Assembly: GCA_009694245.1 (NCBI GenBank)
Contig: SHVO01000018.1
Location: 1 to 33,542, forward strand
Origin: Rhodospirillaceae bacterium
Lineage (GTDB): Bacteria; Pseudomonadota; Alphaproteobacteria; Rhodospirillales; Rhodospirillaceae
Direction of reading: 5' to 3'
DNA: 33,542 nt
Below the pieces are notes generated by a model that had not been told where the DNA came from, ran no database searches, and worked only from the letters and a program-made list of their open reading frames with translations. The position numbers and the translations under genes are program-made. Positions 18,412 through 26,884 of the stretch are shown one piece after another. Numbering within the stretch: the first letter of the stretch is position 1; each line of letters opens with the position of its first letter.

Positions 18412-19089
18412 ATGCGCGTGCTTGTGATCGAAGACGACAAGGACGCCGCCGACTATCTGGTCAAGGGCCTGCGCGAGAGCGGCTATACCGTCGATCACGC
18501 CGCCGACGGCCGCGACGGGTTGTTCCTCGCGCTCTCCGAACCCTACGACGTCATGATTGTCGATCGCATGCTGCCCGGCCCGGACGGCCTCTCAATCGTG
18601 GAATCGGTGCGCAAGTCGGCGATCACGACGCCGGTTTTGTTTTTGAGCGCGCTCGGCGATGTCGAGGATCGCGTCGCCGGTCTCAAGGCCGGCGGCGATG
18701 ACTACCTCGCTAAGCCCTTTGCCTTTTCCGAACTGTTGGCGCGGATCGAGGCGCTCTTGCGCCGGTCCGGTGCCGCGCCGGAAAATACCTTCCTCAAGGT
18801 CGGCGATTTGGAAATGGATCTGCTAGCCCACAAAGTCTTGCGCCAAGGCAAACGCGTCTACCTCCATCCGCGCGAATTCCGGCTGCTCGAGTATCTCATG
18901 CGCCACGCCGGTCAGGTCGTGACCCGCACGATGTTGCTGGAAAACGTCTGGGAATATCATTTCGATCCGCAAACCAACGTTATCGACGTCCATATCAGCC
19001 GTCTTCGCCAGAAAATCGACAAGCCCTTCGACAAGCCGATCCTGCAGACCGTACGCGGCGCCGGATACAAGCTTGATCCCGTGACCTGA
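18412..19089 (+). CDS. OmpR-family response regulator
   Basis: Start MRVLVIEDDKDAADYL; REC domain 'MIVDRMLPGPDG', 'LTKP-like DDYLAKPFAFSELLARI'; winged-helix 'LLEYLMRHAGQVVTRTMLLENVW...NVIDVHISRLRQKI'. Confidence 0.93.
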   Translation: MRVLVIEDDKDAADYLVKGLRESGYTVDHAADGRDGLFLALSEPYDVMIVDRMLPGPDGLSIVESVRKSAITTPVLFLSALGDVEDRVAGLKAGGDDYLAKPFAFSELLARIEALLRRSGAAPENTFLKVGDLEMDLLAHKVLRQGKRVYLHPREFRLLEYLMRHAGQVVTRTMLLENVWEYHFDPQTNVIDVHISRLRQKIDKPFDKPILQTVRGAGYKLDPVT

Positions 19090-19130
19090 CCCCCCCCCGA
19101 GGCCTTTATGACGCCACCGAGGTAGGGTTC

Positions 19131-20627
19131 ATGAAGCGGCTTGGCGGCATATTCGGCTCGATTACATTCCGTTTGGCGTTGGCCTATACGCTGATCTTCG
19201 GTCTGTCGGTCGTCGCGCTCTTCACTTTCGTCTTCTTCTCGACAACGGATTTTGTCGTGCAGCAGAAGGAGGCGGCGATCGAGGCCGACGTGACCGGGTT
19301 CCAGGAAACCTTTGAGCGCTCGGGCGTGACCGGACTGATCATCGCGATCAATCGGCGGGCCAACCCCGGAACCAACCGCGACGGCGTCTATCTCCTGGTC
19401 GATTCGGTCGGCAGCACGCTTGCGGGAAACTTGCAGAGCTGGCCGCGCAACGCCGTCGCCGACGATATCTGGGTCAACTTCTCGATCGACGGCCTCCGTC
19501 AAGCCGATGCCGAGATCGCCGATGTCCGCGCCAAGCAGTATGTGATTCCCGGCGGCCAACAGAATTACATGCTCCTTGTCGGCCGCGATGTCCGCGATGC
19601 CCGTGAATTGCGCCGCCGATTGGTCGACTCGCTCAACCTCGGTCTCGCCATCACTCTGGCCCTGGGAGTTGTCGGCGGGTTCGTCTTCAGCCGCACGATC
19701 ATGCGGCGCATCGAAGCGATCACGCGCACCTGCCGCCGGATCATGTCGGGCGATCTCAGCCAGCGTGTCGTGGTGTCGCGGCAAAACGATGAGCTGGGAC
19801 AGCTGTCGCTCGGCATCAACGCCATGCTCGACCAAATCGAACGCCTGATGAACGGTATGCGCCAGGTGTCCGACAACGTCGCCCACGATTTGCGAACGCC
19901 GCTGACCCGGTTGCGCAGCCGGTTGGAAGGCGCGCTCAGGCACACCGCCAATCCGGCCGACCGCGAAACCATCGAGGGCGCCATCGCCGATGCCGACAGC
20001 CTGCTGGCGACGTTCGCCGCACTGCTCAGGATTGCTCGCGCCGAGGCCGGTTCGCAGCGCGCTTTTGTCGATTTCGACATCCATGCGCTCATTGAGGAGG
20101 TCGTGGACCTTTACAGCCCGCTGGCGGAAGAAAAGGGCCTGAAATTCATAACCCAGTTGCAGCCGGGTCTGAGCGCCCGCGGCGATCCCAATCTGATTGC
20201 CCAGGCCTTGGCCAACCTGATCGACAACGCCGTCAAATATACCGAACAGGGTTCGGTCGCTGTCGCGCTCACCACCCAAGACGGCAGGCCGGCGCTGGTT
20301 GTCGCTGATACCGGACCCGGCGTGCCCGAGGCCTTCCGGGGGAAAGTCCTCGAACGCCTCTTCCGGCTTGAACAAAGCCGGACGTCGCCGGGCAGCGGAC
20401 TGGGATTGAGCTTGGTCGCCGCCGTTGCGAAATCGCATGGCATGGAGCTCAAGCTCGAGGACAATCTTCCCGGCCTTCGGGTGACGCTACAGTTCCCCCG
20501 CCAAAAGGGGGCCGCGAGCGATTCGAAGGCTGCGGAGGTCAAGCCGGCGAAGCCGCTGACGACAAATCCACGGTCGGGTCCACCGGAACCCGATAGCGTC
20601 ACGCCGGCCGCCGCGGCCGCCGCCTGA
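19131..20627 (+). CDS. Sensor histidine kinase (HAMP-HisKA-HATPase)
   Basis: 498 aa; N-terminal TM, HAMP, H-box 'VAHDLRTPLTRLRSRLE', N-box 'NLIDNAVKYT', 'DTGPGVPE', 'GSGLGLSLV'. Confidence 0.93.
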   Translation: MKRLGGIFGSITFRLALAYTLIFGLSVVALFTFVFFSTTDFVVQQKEAAIEADVTGFQETFERSGVTGLIIAINRRANPGTNRDGVYLLVDSVGSTLAGNLQSWPRNAVADDIWVNFSIDGLRQADAEIADVRAKQYVIPGGQQNYMLLVGRDVRDARELRRRLVDSLNLGLAITLALGVVGGFVFSRTIMRRIEAITRTCRRIMSGDLSQRVVVSRQNDELGQLSLGINAMLDQIERLMNGMRQVSDNVAHDLRTPLTRLRSRLEGALRHTANPADRETIEGAIADADSLLATFAALLRIARAEAGSQRAFVDFDIHALIEEVVDLYSPLAEEKGLKFITQLQPGLSARGDPNLIAQALANLIDNAVKYTEQGSVAVALTTQDGRPALVVADTGPGVPEAFRGKVLERLFRLEQSRTSPGSGLGLSLVAAVAKSHGMELKLEDNLPGLRVTLQFPRQKGAASDSKAAEVKPAKPLTTNPRSGPPEPDSVTPAAAAAA

Positions 20628-20748
20628 CGCCTTCTAAATCCGAAGGCCGATGGCGCTGGGCCCGGCTCAATGGCCCCGCGCAAATAACGTTTCAGCGGCG
20701 CCCGGCCATGCTCTACCTTCAAGATCATTTCCCATAAATGCCGGGCTC

Positions 20749-22026
20749 ATGACCGCTGCCGCCACCGACGCCTTTGCCGCCGTTCGTCATCCGCATGTGC
20801 GGGCGCTCGCGCTCGCGCGCATGTCCGGCGTCATCGGCACCCAGATCATCAATGTCGCCGTCGGCTGGCAGCTTTACGAACGCACCGGCAGCGCTTTATC
20901 TCTCGGCCTTGTCGGACTCTTTGAACTGGCACCGGTGCTCTTCCTCATGATCCCGGCGGGCAATGCCGCCGACCGCTTTGCCCGGCGCAACATCGCCATG
21001 GCCGCGCAAAGCGTGATGTTTCTAGCCGCCGTCGGCCTGATGACGGTGTCCTGGCTCAAAGGCCCGGTGGAACTCATCTACGCCATGCTGATGTTGGTCG
21101 GCGCGGCGCGGGCGTTTTCGGCTCCCGCGGTCGGAACCATCCTGCCGCAGCTTCTCAAGCCGGATCAGTTCGTCAACGCCAACGCCTGGTTGGCTTCGGC
21201 GTTCCAGTTTGCCTCGATTTCGGGACCGGCCATCGGCGGATTGATCATCGGCTTCACGGGCGGCGCGACCGGGGCCTACAGCGTCGCCGCCTTGGGACAT
21301 TTGATTTTCATTGTCGCGCTTTCGACGCTTCCGGCCATCACGCCGGCCAAGGACCATGACCGCGCAAGGGAAAAGCGGAAATTCTCCGATGTCTTCGCCG
21401 GCTTCGGATTTGTCCGGCGCACGCCGATCTTTCTCGCCGCGATCACACTTGACATGTTTGCCGTGCTCTTGGGCGGCGCAGTGGCGCTGTTGCCGATTTT
21501 CGCCAAGGACATCTTGCAGGTGGGGCCCGAGGGCCTCGGGTGGCTGCGCGCCGCGCCTGCCATGGGCAGCCTCTCCATGCTTCTGGTCGTCACGCGCCTG
21601 AAGCCCATGGCGCGCCCGGGCTTCGTTTTGCTCGGCGTGGTCGTGGGCTTCGGCCTTGCCACCATCGGCTTCGGGCTTTCCACCAACTTCTTCCTATCGC
21701 TGTTCTGCCTATTCCTGACCGGGCTGTTCGACTCGGTCAGCGTGATCGTTCGCCTGACCTTGGAACAGGTGGTGACGCCCGACCGCCTGCGGGGCCGGGT
21801 GTCGGCGATCAACTATCTGTTCATCGGCTTCTCCAACGAATTCGGCGCCTTCGAAAGCGGCGCCACGGCCTGGATGTTCGGGCCGATTGCCTCGGTCGTC
21901 GGCGGCGGGATCGGCACCATCGCCGTGGTCATTATGGTCGCCGTACTGTGGCCGGCGCTCGCGCGCATCGGTCCGTTGCACAGCTTAAGGCCCCGCGAGG
22001 AAACCGAGGCCGGTCGCACGCGTTAG
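20749..22026 (+). CDS. MFS transporter (EntS-like exporter subfamily)
   Basis: Start MTAAATDAFAAVRHPHVRALALARMSG; 12-TM pattern, 'NAADRFARRNIAMAAQ', 'VTPDRLRGRVSAINYLFIGFSNEFGAFESG'. Confidence 0.9.
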   Translation: MTAAATDAFAAVRHPHVRALALARMSGVIGTQIINVAVGWQLYERTGSALSLGLVGLFELAPVLFLMIPAGNAADRFARRNIAMAAQSVMFLAAVGLMTVSWLKGPVELIYAMLMLVGAARAFSAPAVGTILPQLLKPDQFVNANAWLASAFQFASISGPAIGGLIIGFTGGATGAYSVAALGHLIFIVALSTLPAITPAKDHDRAREKRKFSDVFAGFGFVRRTPIFLAAITLDMFAVLLGGAVALLPIFAKDILQVGPEGLGWLRAAPAMGSLSMLLVVTRLKPMARPGFVLLGVVVGFGLATIGFGLSTNFFLSLFCLFLTGLFDSVSVIVRLTLEQVVTPDRLRGRVSAINYLFIGFSNEFGAFESGATAWMFGPIASVVGGGIGTIAVVIMVAVLWPALARIGPLHSLRPREETEAGRTR

Positions 22027-22198
22027 TTTGGTCGCTCTCTACAGCCGGCATTTTCCCCCGACCACCACGCAACCGCGGCCTTGACCCGGGCGTTCTGATT
22101 CTGACTCGCCCAGGCTGGCTTAACAGCCGTGGCGGAGTCTGGGTAAAGGGCGCGAGGTTCGCACTCCTTTGGACTTCGGGGTAAGGGGTATTGGTGCC

Positions 22199-22381
22199 AT
22201 GCCACATCTCAAATATTTTGCCTATCTCGCGATCGTCTGCGCGGTGCTGTTGGATCTGTACGGCGCCAAACCCGACACCGGGGCCTTGGCGCGCCTGGTT
22301 CTCGATACGGCGGCGCTGCTGTTCGCCGTCGCGGGTTTGGGCGGTTTGGCCATGGGACCGCCGCGAATTCGACGGCACTGA
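22199..22381 (+). CDS. Small putative membrane protein (60 aa)
   Basis: MPHLKYFAYLAIVCAVLLDLYGAKPDTGALARLVLDTAALLFAVAGLGGLAMGPPRIRRH; two hydrophobic segments. Confidence 0.5.
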   Translation: MPHLKYFAYLAIVCAVLLDLYGAKPDTGALARLVLDTAALLFAVAGLGGLAMGPPRIRRH

Positions 22382-22674
22382 ATTCGATCTTGGTCGTCGA
22401 TCCGGGCATTTTCCTTATGCTTTCTTTATGCCCGCGCGAGGGCCCAGCGGACACCCAACGCGCCGGCCGGATCTAGCTAAACTCTATAACGAAATTAACA
22501 TGTTGATCGCGTATCCCGGCCCGCTTCCGGCCCGTTCGGCGGGGCCCGGGCGATAAGGTGCCCGCCGGCGGCACCGATGATTCCTTTACGCGTCCCGGGC
22601 CATTTCCGCATCGTCTGTTTACGCGCCAAAGCGCGACGCTGCTGGCGGACAACGACAGCCAGCGGAGGATCCAG

Positions 22675-23178
22675 ATGAGCGCCTTCCAAACCGATCTCGA
22701 GACCTATCTGCCCGACCTCGCCCGGTTCGCGCGCGTGCTCACGCGCAACGAAGACGACGCTCACGACCTGGTGCAAGACGGCGTCGAGCGCGCCTTGCGC
22801 AAACGGGCCCTGTTCCAGGACGGCACCAGTCTCAAGTCCTGGCTGTTCACGCTGATGCGCAATATTTACATCAGCCAGAAACGCCGGGATGCGCTCGACC
22901 GGCGCTATGTCGCGAGCCTTGACGACGACCTGCATCGTGTCCAGCGCGCCGGCCAGATCAACCACGTCTTCCTCAAGGAGACCGTAAGGGCCTTGGGCGG
23001 GCTGCCGGCCCGCGAGCGCCAGGCGATCGTCGCCCTCGGTATTCTTGACGGCTCGCAACACGATTTCGCCCGGGCGACGCGCGAACCGGTGGGCACGATC
23101 AAGTCGCGCCTTTGCCGCGGACGCGTGCACTTGAGGAACATGCTCGGCATGGACATGGGCGCTCTGGTTACGGCTTGA
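22675..23178 (+). CDS. ECF-type sigma-70 family RNA polymerase sigma factor
   Basis: MSAFQTDLETYLPDLARFARVLTRNEDDAHDLVQDGVERAL (sigma2) and 'LGGLPARERQAIVALGILDGSQHDFARATREPVGTIKSRLCRGRVHLR' (sigma4); upstream ggagg RBS. Confidence 0.92.
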   Translation: MSAFQTDLETYLPDLARFARVLTRNEDDAHDLVQDGVERALRKRALFQDGTSLKSWLFTLMRNIYISQKRRDALDRRYVASLDDDLHRVQRAGQINHVFLKETVRALGGLPARERQAIVALGILDGSQHDFARATREPVGTIKSRLCRGRVHLRNMLGMDMGALVTA

Positions 23179-23468
23179 GGCGGCGACTGCCTCGAGCTTT
23201 CGGAATCCGCGTGATGCCCCAGCGCTCGGCGAATCCGGCGAGGTCCTCGGCGGTGGTGTAGCCCATTAGCTGCGACCAGGCCCTAGGAATGCCCCGTACC
23301 GCCAGGGTCAAGCCCAAGTCGCGCTCCTGCGCCATCCACAGCGCCTCGCGCGCGAATTGGGCAAGATCCGCGGTCGGGCTCGCTATCGCTAGCAGAAGCG
23401 GCGCGCGCGCGACCGTCGAGGAAGGTGAAAACGCCATAGGTGCGGTCGCTAGTGAACAGACGGCCCAT
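23168..23468 (-). pseudogene. Small hypothetical protein, possibly frameshifted at a GC-dinucleotide run
   Basis: N-terminal frame MGRLFTSDRTYGVFTFLDG (ATG at 23468) and C-terminal frame LLLAIASPTADLAQFAREALWMAQERDLGLTLAVRGIPRAWSQLMGYTTAEDLAGFAERWGITRIPKARGSRRLKP meet at gcgcgcgcgc (about 23400-23411). Confidence 0.35.
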
Positions 23469-23536
23469 TATGGCCGGTTCATCGCGTTCAGTAACGCCTG
23501 ATCTGGGGTAAGGGTTGCACGCCGGCGGGGTATCCC

Positions 23537-24370
23537 TCAGCTCCGCCCGCGCGCGGCGTCGGCGACCAGGCCGGCCACCAGGCTCAAGGCGAACAGCGTG
23601 GCGGCGGCGGCGACAATCGACGGACCCGACGGCGTATCCCAAATGAAGGATGCGGAAATCCCCGAGATCACCGCCGCTCCGCCGATCAGCACGGCCGCCG
23701 CTGCCATGCCTTCGGGACTGGTCGCGAAGCGCCGCGCGGCGGCCGGCGGGATGATCAGAAGCGCCGTCACCAAAAGGATCCCGACGACTTTCATGGCGAT
23801 CGCCACGGTCAGCGCCATCAAGATCATGAACGCAAGCCGCACGGGCAGGCGGCCGGCGCCTTCCACGATCGCCATGTCCTGGTCGACCGTCAGGGCGATC
23901 AGCGGCCGCCAGATCGCGGCGAGGCCCGCGAGCAGGACCGCGCCGCCGCCGTAAATCCAGGCGAGGTCGCCCCCCGTCACGGCCAGGATATCGCCGAACA
24001 AATAACCCATGAGGTCAAAGCGCACCGTACCCATGAAGCTGACGACAATCAGCCCGACGGCAAGGGCGGCGTGGGAAAGAATGCCGAGGAGGGTATCGGT
24101 CGGGATTCGCCGCTGCTGCTGCAGCCCCAAAAGCAACAGGCCCATGACCAGGCCGATGACGGCGATACCGACCGCAGGATTAACGCCGAGGACGATACCG
24201 AGCGCGACGCCGGTCAGTGCCGCGTGCGAGAGGGTGTCGCCGAAATAGGCCATGCGCCGCCAGACCACAAAGCAGCCCAGCGGTCCGGCGATCAAGACGA
24301 CGCCCAGCCCCGCGACCACGGCGCGGACAGCAAAACTATCAAAGGACATTATCTCGAGCATGGTCATCAA
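23537..24370 (-). CDS. znuB: Zinc ABC transporter permease ZnuB
   Basis: 277 aa; ABC-3 family 'GPLGCFVVWRRMAYFGDTLSHAALTGVALG', 'MKVVGILLVTALLIIPPAAARRFA'. Confidence 0.92.
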   Translation of the reverse strand: MMTMLEIMSFDSFAVRAVVAGLGVVLIAGPLGCFVVWRRMAYFGDTLSHAALTGVALGIVLGVNPAVGIAVIGLVMGLLLLGLQQQRRIPTDTLLGILSHAALAVGLIVVSFMGTVRFDLMGYLFGDILAVTGGDLAWIYGGGAVLLAGLAAIWRPLIALTVDQDMAIVEGAGRLPVRLAFMILMALTVAIAMKVVGILLVTALLIIPPAAARRFATSPEGMAAAAVLIGGAAVISGISASFIWDTPSGPSIVAAAATLFALSLVAGLVADAARGRS

Positions 24371-25212
24371 TCCCGGCCTCTCTTGTCCGCAGCATCGTCA
24401 GGGTGGTGCCCGTGATCCTGGTGCGCGTGACTATGGTGATGCGCATGATCGAGACCATCGGCTTGATCATGGCCATGGGCAACGCTGCCGTCGGGAGCAT
24501 GGGTGTGATCGTGGCTATGCGGGTAAATCGCCAGCGTCGCCGCCGCCGTCGGCCCAAACAAGCGCTGGAATTCACGGTCGCGGCTGACGTCGGCCGGGTG
24601 TCCAGAACAGCAGATATGGCCATTGAGGCAATAAACCTGATCGGTGGCCGCCATCACCACGTTGAGATCGTGCGACACCATCAATACGCCGCAACCGATG
24701 TCATCTCTGAGGCGCGCGACAATCTGATAGATCTCGACGGACCCCATGATATCGACGTTCTGCGTGGGCTCATCCAAAACCAGGAGATCGGGGTGGCGCA
24801 GAATCGCGCGGGCGAGCATCACGCGCTGCCACTCGCCGCCGGAGAGGGTGTGAATGCCGGTATCGAGGCGGTGCGGGACGCCGACGTCGGCCAGGGTCTG
24901 CTGCAGCAGGGCGACCGGTTGGCTATGCGTCAGCGTGAGAAACCGGCGCACCGACAAGGGCAGTGTCTGATCGAGCGTGATCTGTTGCGATTGGTAGCCG
25001 ATTCTTAGATTCGGTAGGCGCCGAACCTCACCGCGATCGAGGCTCTGCAAACCCAGCGCGACTTTGACCAGGGTGGATTTGCCCGCGCCGTTCGGTCCAA
25101 CCAGGGTGACGATTTGGCCCGGGCGGATATCGATGCTGACGCCGTCGAGAATCCGGCGCCCACCCAGGGTCAACGAGCCGTCGCGAATCTCGACCAGCGA
25201 TGTTCCGATCAT
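24367..25212 (-). CDS. znuC: Zinc ABC transporter ATP-binding protein ZnuC with His-rich C-terminal tail
   Basis: 281 aa; Walker A 'GPNGAGKSTL', signature 'LSGGEWQRVMLARA', Walker B 'LLVLDEP'; tail HSHDHTHAPDGSVAHGHDQADGLDHAHHHSHAHQDHGHH. ATGA overlaps on both sides. Confidence 0.93.
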   Translation of the reverse strand: MIGTSLVEIRDGSLTLGGRRILDGVSIDIRPGQIVTLVGPNGAGKSTLVKVALGLQSLDRGEVRRLPNLRIGYQSQQITLDQTLPLSVRRFLTLTHSQPVALLQQTLADVGVPHRLDTGIHTLSGGEWQRVMLARAILRHPDLLVLDEPTQNVDIMGSVEIYQIVARLRDDIGCGVLMVSHDLNVVMAATDQVYCLNGHICCSGHPADVSRDREFQRLFGPTAAATLAIYPHSHDHTHAPDGSVAHGHDQADGLDHAHHHSHAHQDHGHHPDDAADKRGRD

Positions 25213-25835
25213 GACTTTGGCCGGCGGTGGTTTGGTCGGCAGTTAGGGCAGATGCCGCCGATCTCGACGAGCTGGCTATCGATCGTAAAGCCGCGTTCGG
25301 TCACGGCTTGGTCCAGCGCCCGATTGAGGGCCGCGCTCTTAAGCTCGGCGGTCGTGCCGCACCTCCTACAGATCAGAAATTGAGCGGCGTGCGGGTCCTC
25401 GCCCAGGTGGGCGCAGCCGATGTAGGCGTTCAGGCTGGCCAGGCGGTGGATCAGGCCGTTGTCCATGAGGAATTCGAGGGCGCGGTAGACTGCCATCGGC
25501 GCGTGGCGCCCGCCGCGCGCGGTCAACGCGCGCGAATTTTGAGATGGCGGCCCGCCGCGTGCGGTCAACGCGCGCGAATTTTGAGATGGTGGCCTGTCGC
25601 CGCCGCCGGCATTGAGTTGCGCGAGAATTTCGTAGGCGCCGACCGGCACATGACTTTGCCAGACCGTCTCCAGGACTTGGCGGCGGATTTCGGTCAGACG
25701 GGTTCCGCGCGCGGCACAGACGGCCTCGGCTTTACCCAGCGCCTCGGCGGCGCAGCGCGCATGATTGTGCCCCGGCTTGGGGAAAGCCGGCGGCGCGGTC
25801 GCGGTCGTGCGTCGGGACGGGGTGCGCTCGGTCAT
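25209..25835 (-). CDS. zur: Fur-family zinc uptake regulator Zur with internal 2x14-aa insertion
   Basis: 208 aa; 'RGTRLTEIRRQVLETVW', 'MAVYRALEFLMDNGLIHRLASLNAYIGC', 'FLICRRCGTTAEL', 'VEIGGICPNCR'; adjacent to znuC/znuB and divergent from znuA. Confidence 0.88.
   Translation of the reverse strand: MTERTPSRRTTATAPPAFPKPGHNHARCAAEALGKAEAVCAARGTRLTEIRRQVLETVWQSHVPVGAYEILAQLNAGGGDRPPSQNSRALTARGGPPSQNSRALTARGGRHAPMAVYRALEFLMDNGLIHRLASLNAYIGCAHLGEDPHAAQFLICRRCGTTAELKSAALNRALDQAVTERGFTIDSQLVEIGGICPNCRPNHRRPKS
25509..25592. repeat. 42-bp unit, two tandem copies, inside zur
   Basis: 25509-25550 cccgccgcgcgcggtcaacgcgcgcgaattttgagatggcgg; 25551-25592 cccgccgcgtgcggtcaacgcgcgcgaattttgagatggtgg; two mismatches; each contains the palindromic core (gc)n-ggtcaa-(cg)n. 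Confidence 0.97.
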
Positions 25836-25854
25836 GGGCCTTCGCGGGCTTGTA

Positions 25855-25873
25855 AATGTTATAACATAACATT
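25855..25873. promoter_or_regulatory. Putative Zur box between zur and znuA
   Basis: AATGTTAT-AAC-ATAACATT, perfect 8-3-8 palindrome in the divergent intergenic region; resembles the Zur operator core (TGTTATANNATAACA-like). Confidence 0.82.
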
Positions 25874-25920
25874 ATACCAGCCGGCAGGCGTGCTCAAGCG
25901 AAGGTTTCGGGAGGTGGACC

Positions 25921-26877
25921 ATGAACGGCCGGTTGAAATGCCTCGGCACGCTCTTGCTCGCAATCGCCCTGGTGCCGGCCCTCGAAGCGCAGGCCGTGGC
26001 GCCCCTGGCCGCGACGCCCCGGGTCGTGGTCTCGATCAAGCCGCTCCACTCGCTCGCGGCCGGGGTGATGGCCGGTGTGGCCGAGCCCGAGGTTCTGATT
26101 AAGGGCGGCGGCTCGCTCCATGGCTACGCTCTGCGTCCATCCGAAGCGCGCGCATTGAGCCGGGCGGATCTGGTCTTCTGGGTTGGACCGGTGCTCGAGA
26201 CCTTTATGGAAAGGCCGCTGGCCGCACTTGCGGGAAAGGCCCGCGTCGTTGCCATGATCGCCATGCCGGGAGTCAAGGTCCAGCCGTCGCGGGAGGGCGG
26301 CCTCTGGGAGGACGGCCTCCGGAAAGACGCGGGCGAGCCGTTGCGCCATGGCGACGGCGTCGACGGTCACATTTGGCTCGACCCCGGCAACGCCGCGGCC
26401 ATCGTCGCCGGAATGGCTGAGGCCTTGGGCGCCTTCGATCAGTCCAACGCGGGACGTTATCGAGAAAACGCCGCGGCGATGCAGGCGAAGCTCAGCGCAC
26501 TTGATGGCGAACTCAGGGCCAAACTTGCGCGGGTGAAGGAAAAACCCTTCGTCGTTTTTCACGATGCTTACCAATATTTCGAAGCGAGCTACGGCCTGCG
26601 CGCCGTCGGGTCTATCACCCTGAGTCCGGACAGGGCACCCGGTGCGGGGCGGGTCGCCGAAGTCAAAAGGAAGATCGCCGGCTTGGGGCCCGTATGCGTT
26701 TTTTCCGAACCTCAATTCCAGCCGAGGATTGTTGAAATGCTGATCCGTGGCACCGCGGCAAAAACCGGGATGCTCGATCCCGAAGGCACGACGATTGGCC
26801 CCGGAGCGGAATTGTACTTCGACGTCGCGCGGGGCCTGGCCGCCAGTCTGGTCGCGTGTTTGACGGCCGGGCCTTAG
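25921..26877 (+). CDS. znuA: Zinc ABC transporter substrate-binding protein ZnuA
   Basis: 318 aa; signal peptide; 'VVSIKPLHSLAAGVMAGVAEPEVLIKGGGSLHGYALRPSEARALSRADLVFWVG', 'DGHIWLDPGNA', 'FVVFHDAYQYFEASYGL'. Confidence 0.92.
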   Translation: MNGRLKCLGTLLLAIALVPALEAQAVAPLAATPRVVVSIKPLHSLAAGVMAGVAEPEVLIKGGGSLHGYALRPSEARALSRADLVFWVGPVLETFMERPLAALAGKARVVAMIAMPGVKVQPSREGGLWEDGLRKDAGEPLRHGDGVDGHIWLDPGNAAAIVAGMAEALGAFDQSNAGRYRENAAAMQAKLSALDGELRAKLARVKEKPFVVFHDAYQYFEASYGLRAVGSITLSPDRAPGAGRVAEVKRKIAGLGPVCVFSEPQFQPRIVEMLIRGTAAKTGMLDPEGTTIGPGAELYFDVARGLAASLVACLTAGP

Positions 26878-26884
26878 CGATCCT

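Noticed and set aside
18957-20438. 493-aa minus-strand ORF antisense to the sensor kinase
   Set aside because: The plus strand has unmistakable HAMP/HisKA/HATPase motifs; the antisense frame has low-complexity, unrecognisable sequence.
24217-25008. 263-aa plus-strand ORF with Arg/His-rich sequence
   Set aside because: Antisense shadow of znuC/znuB; the repeats are the complement of the His-rich tail codons.
25509-25592. CRISPR-like direct repeat
   Set aside because: Only two abutting copies with no spacers, and within an intact coding frame.
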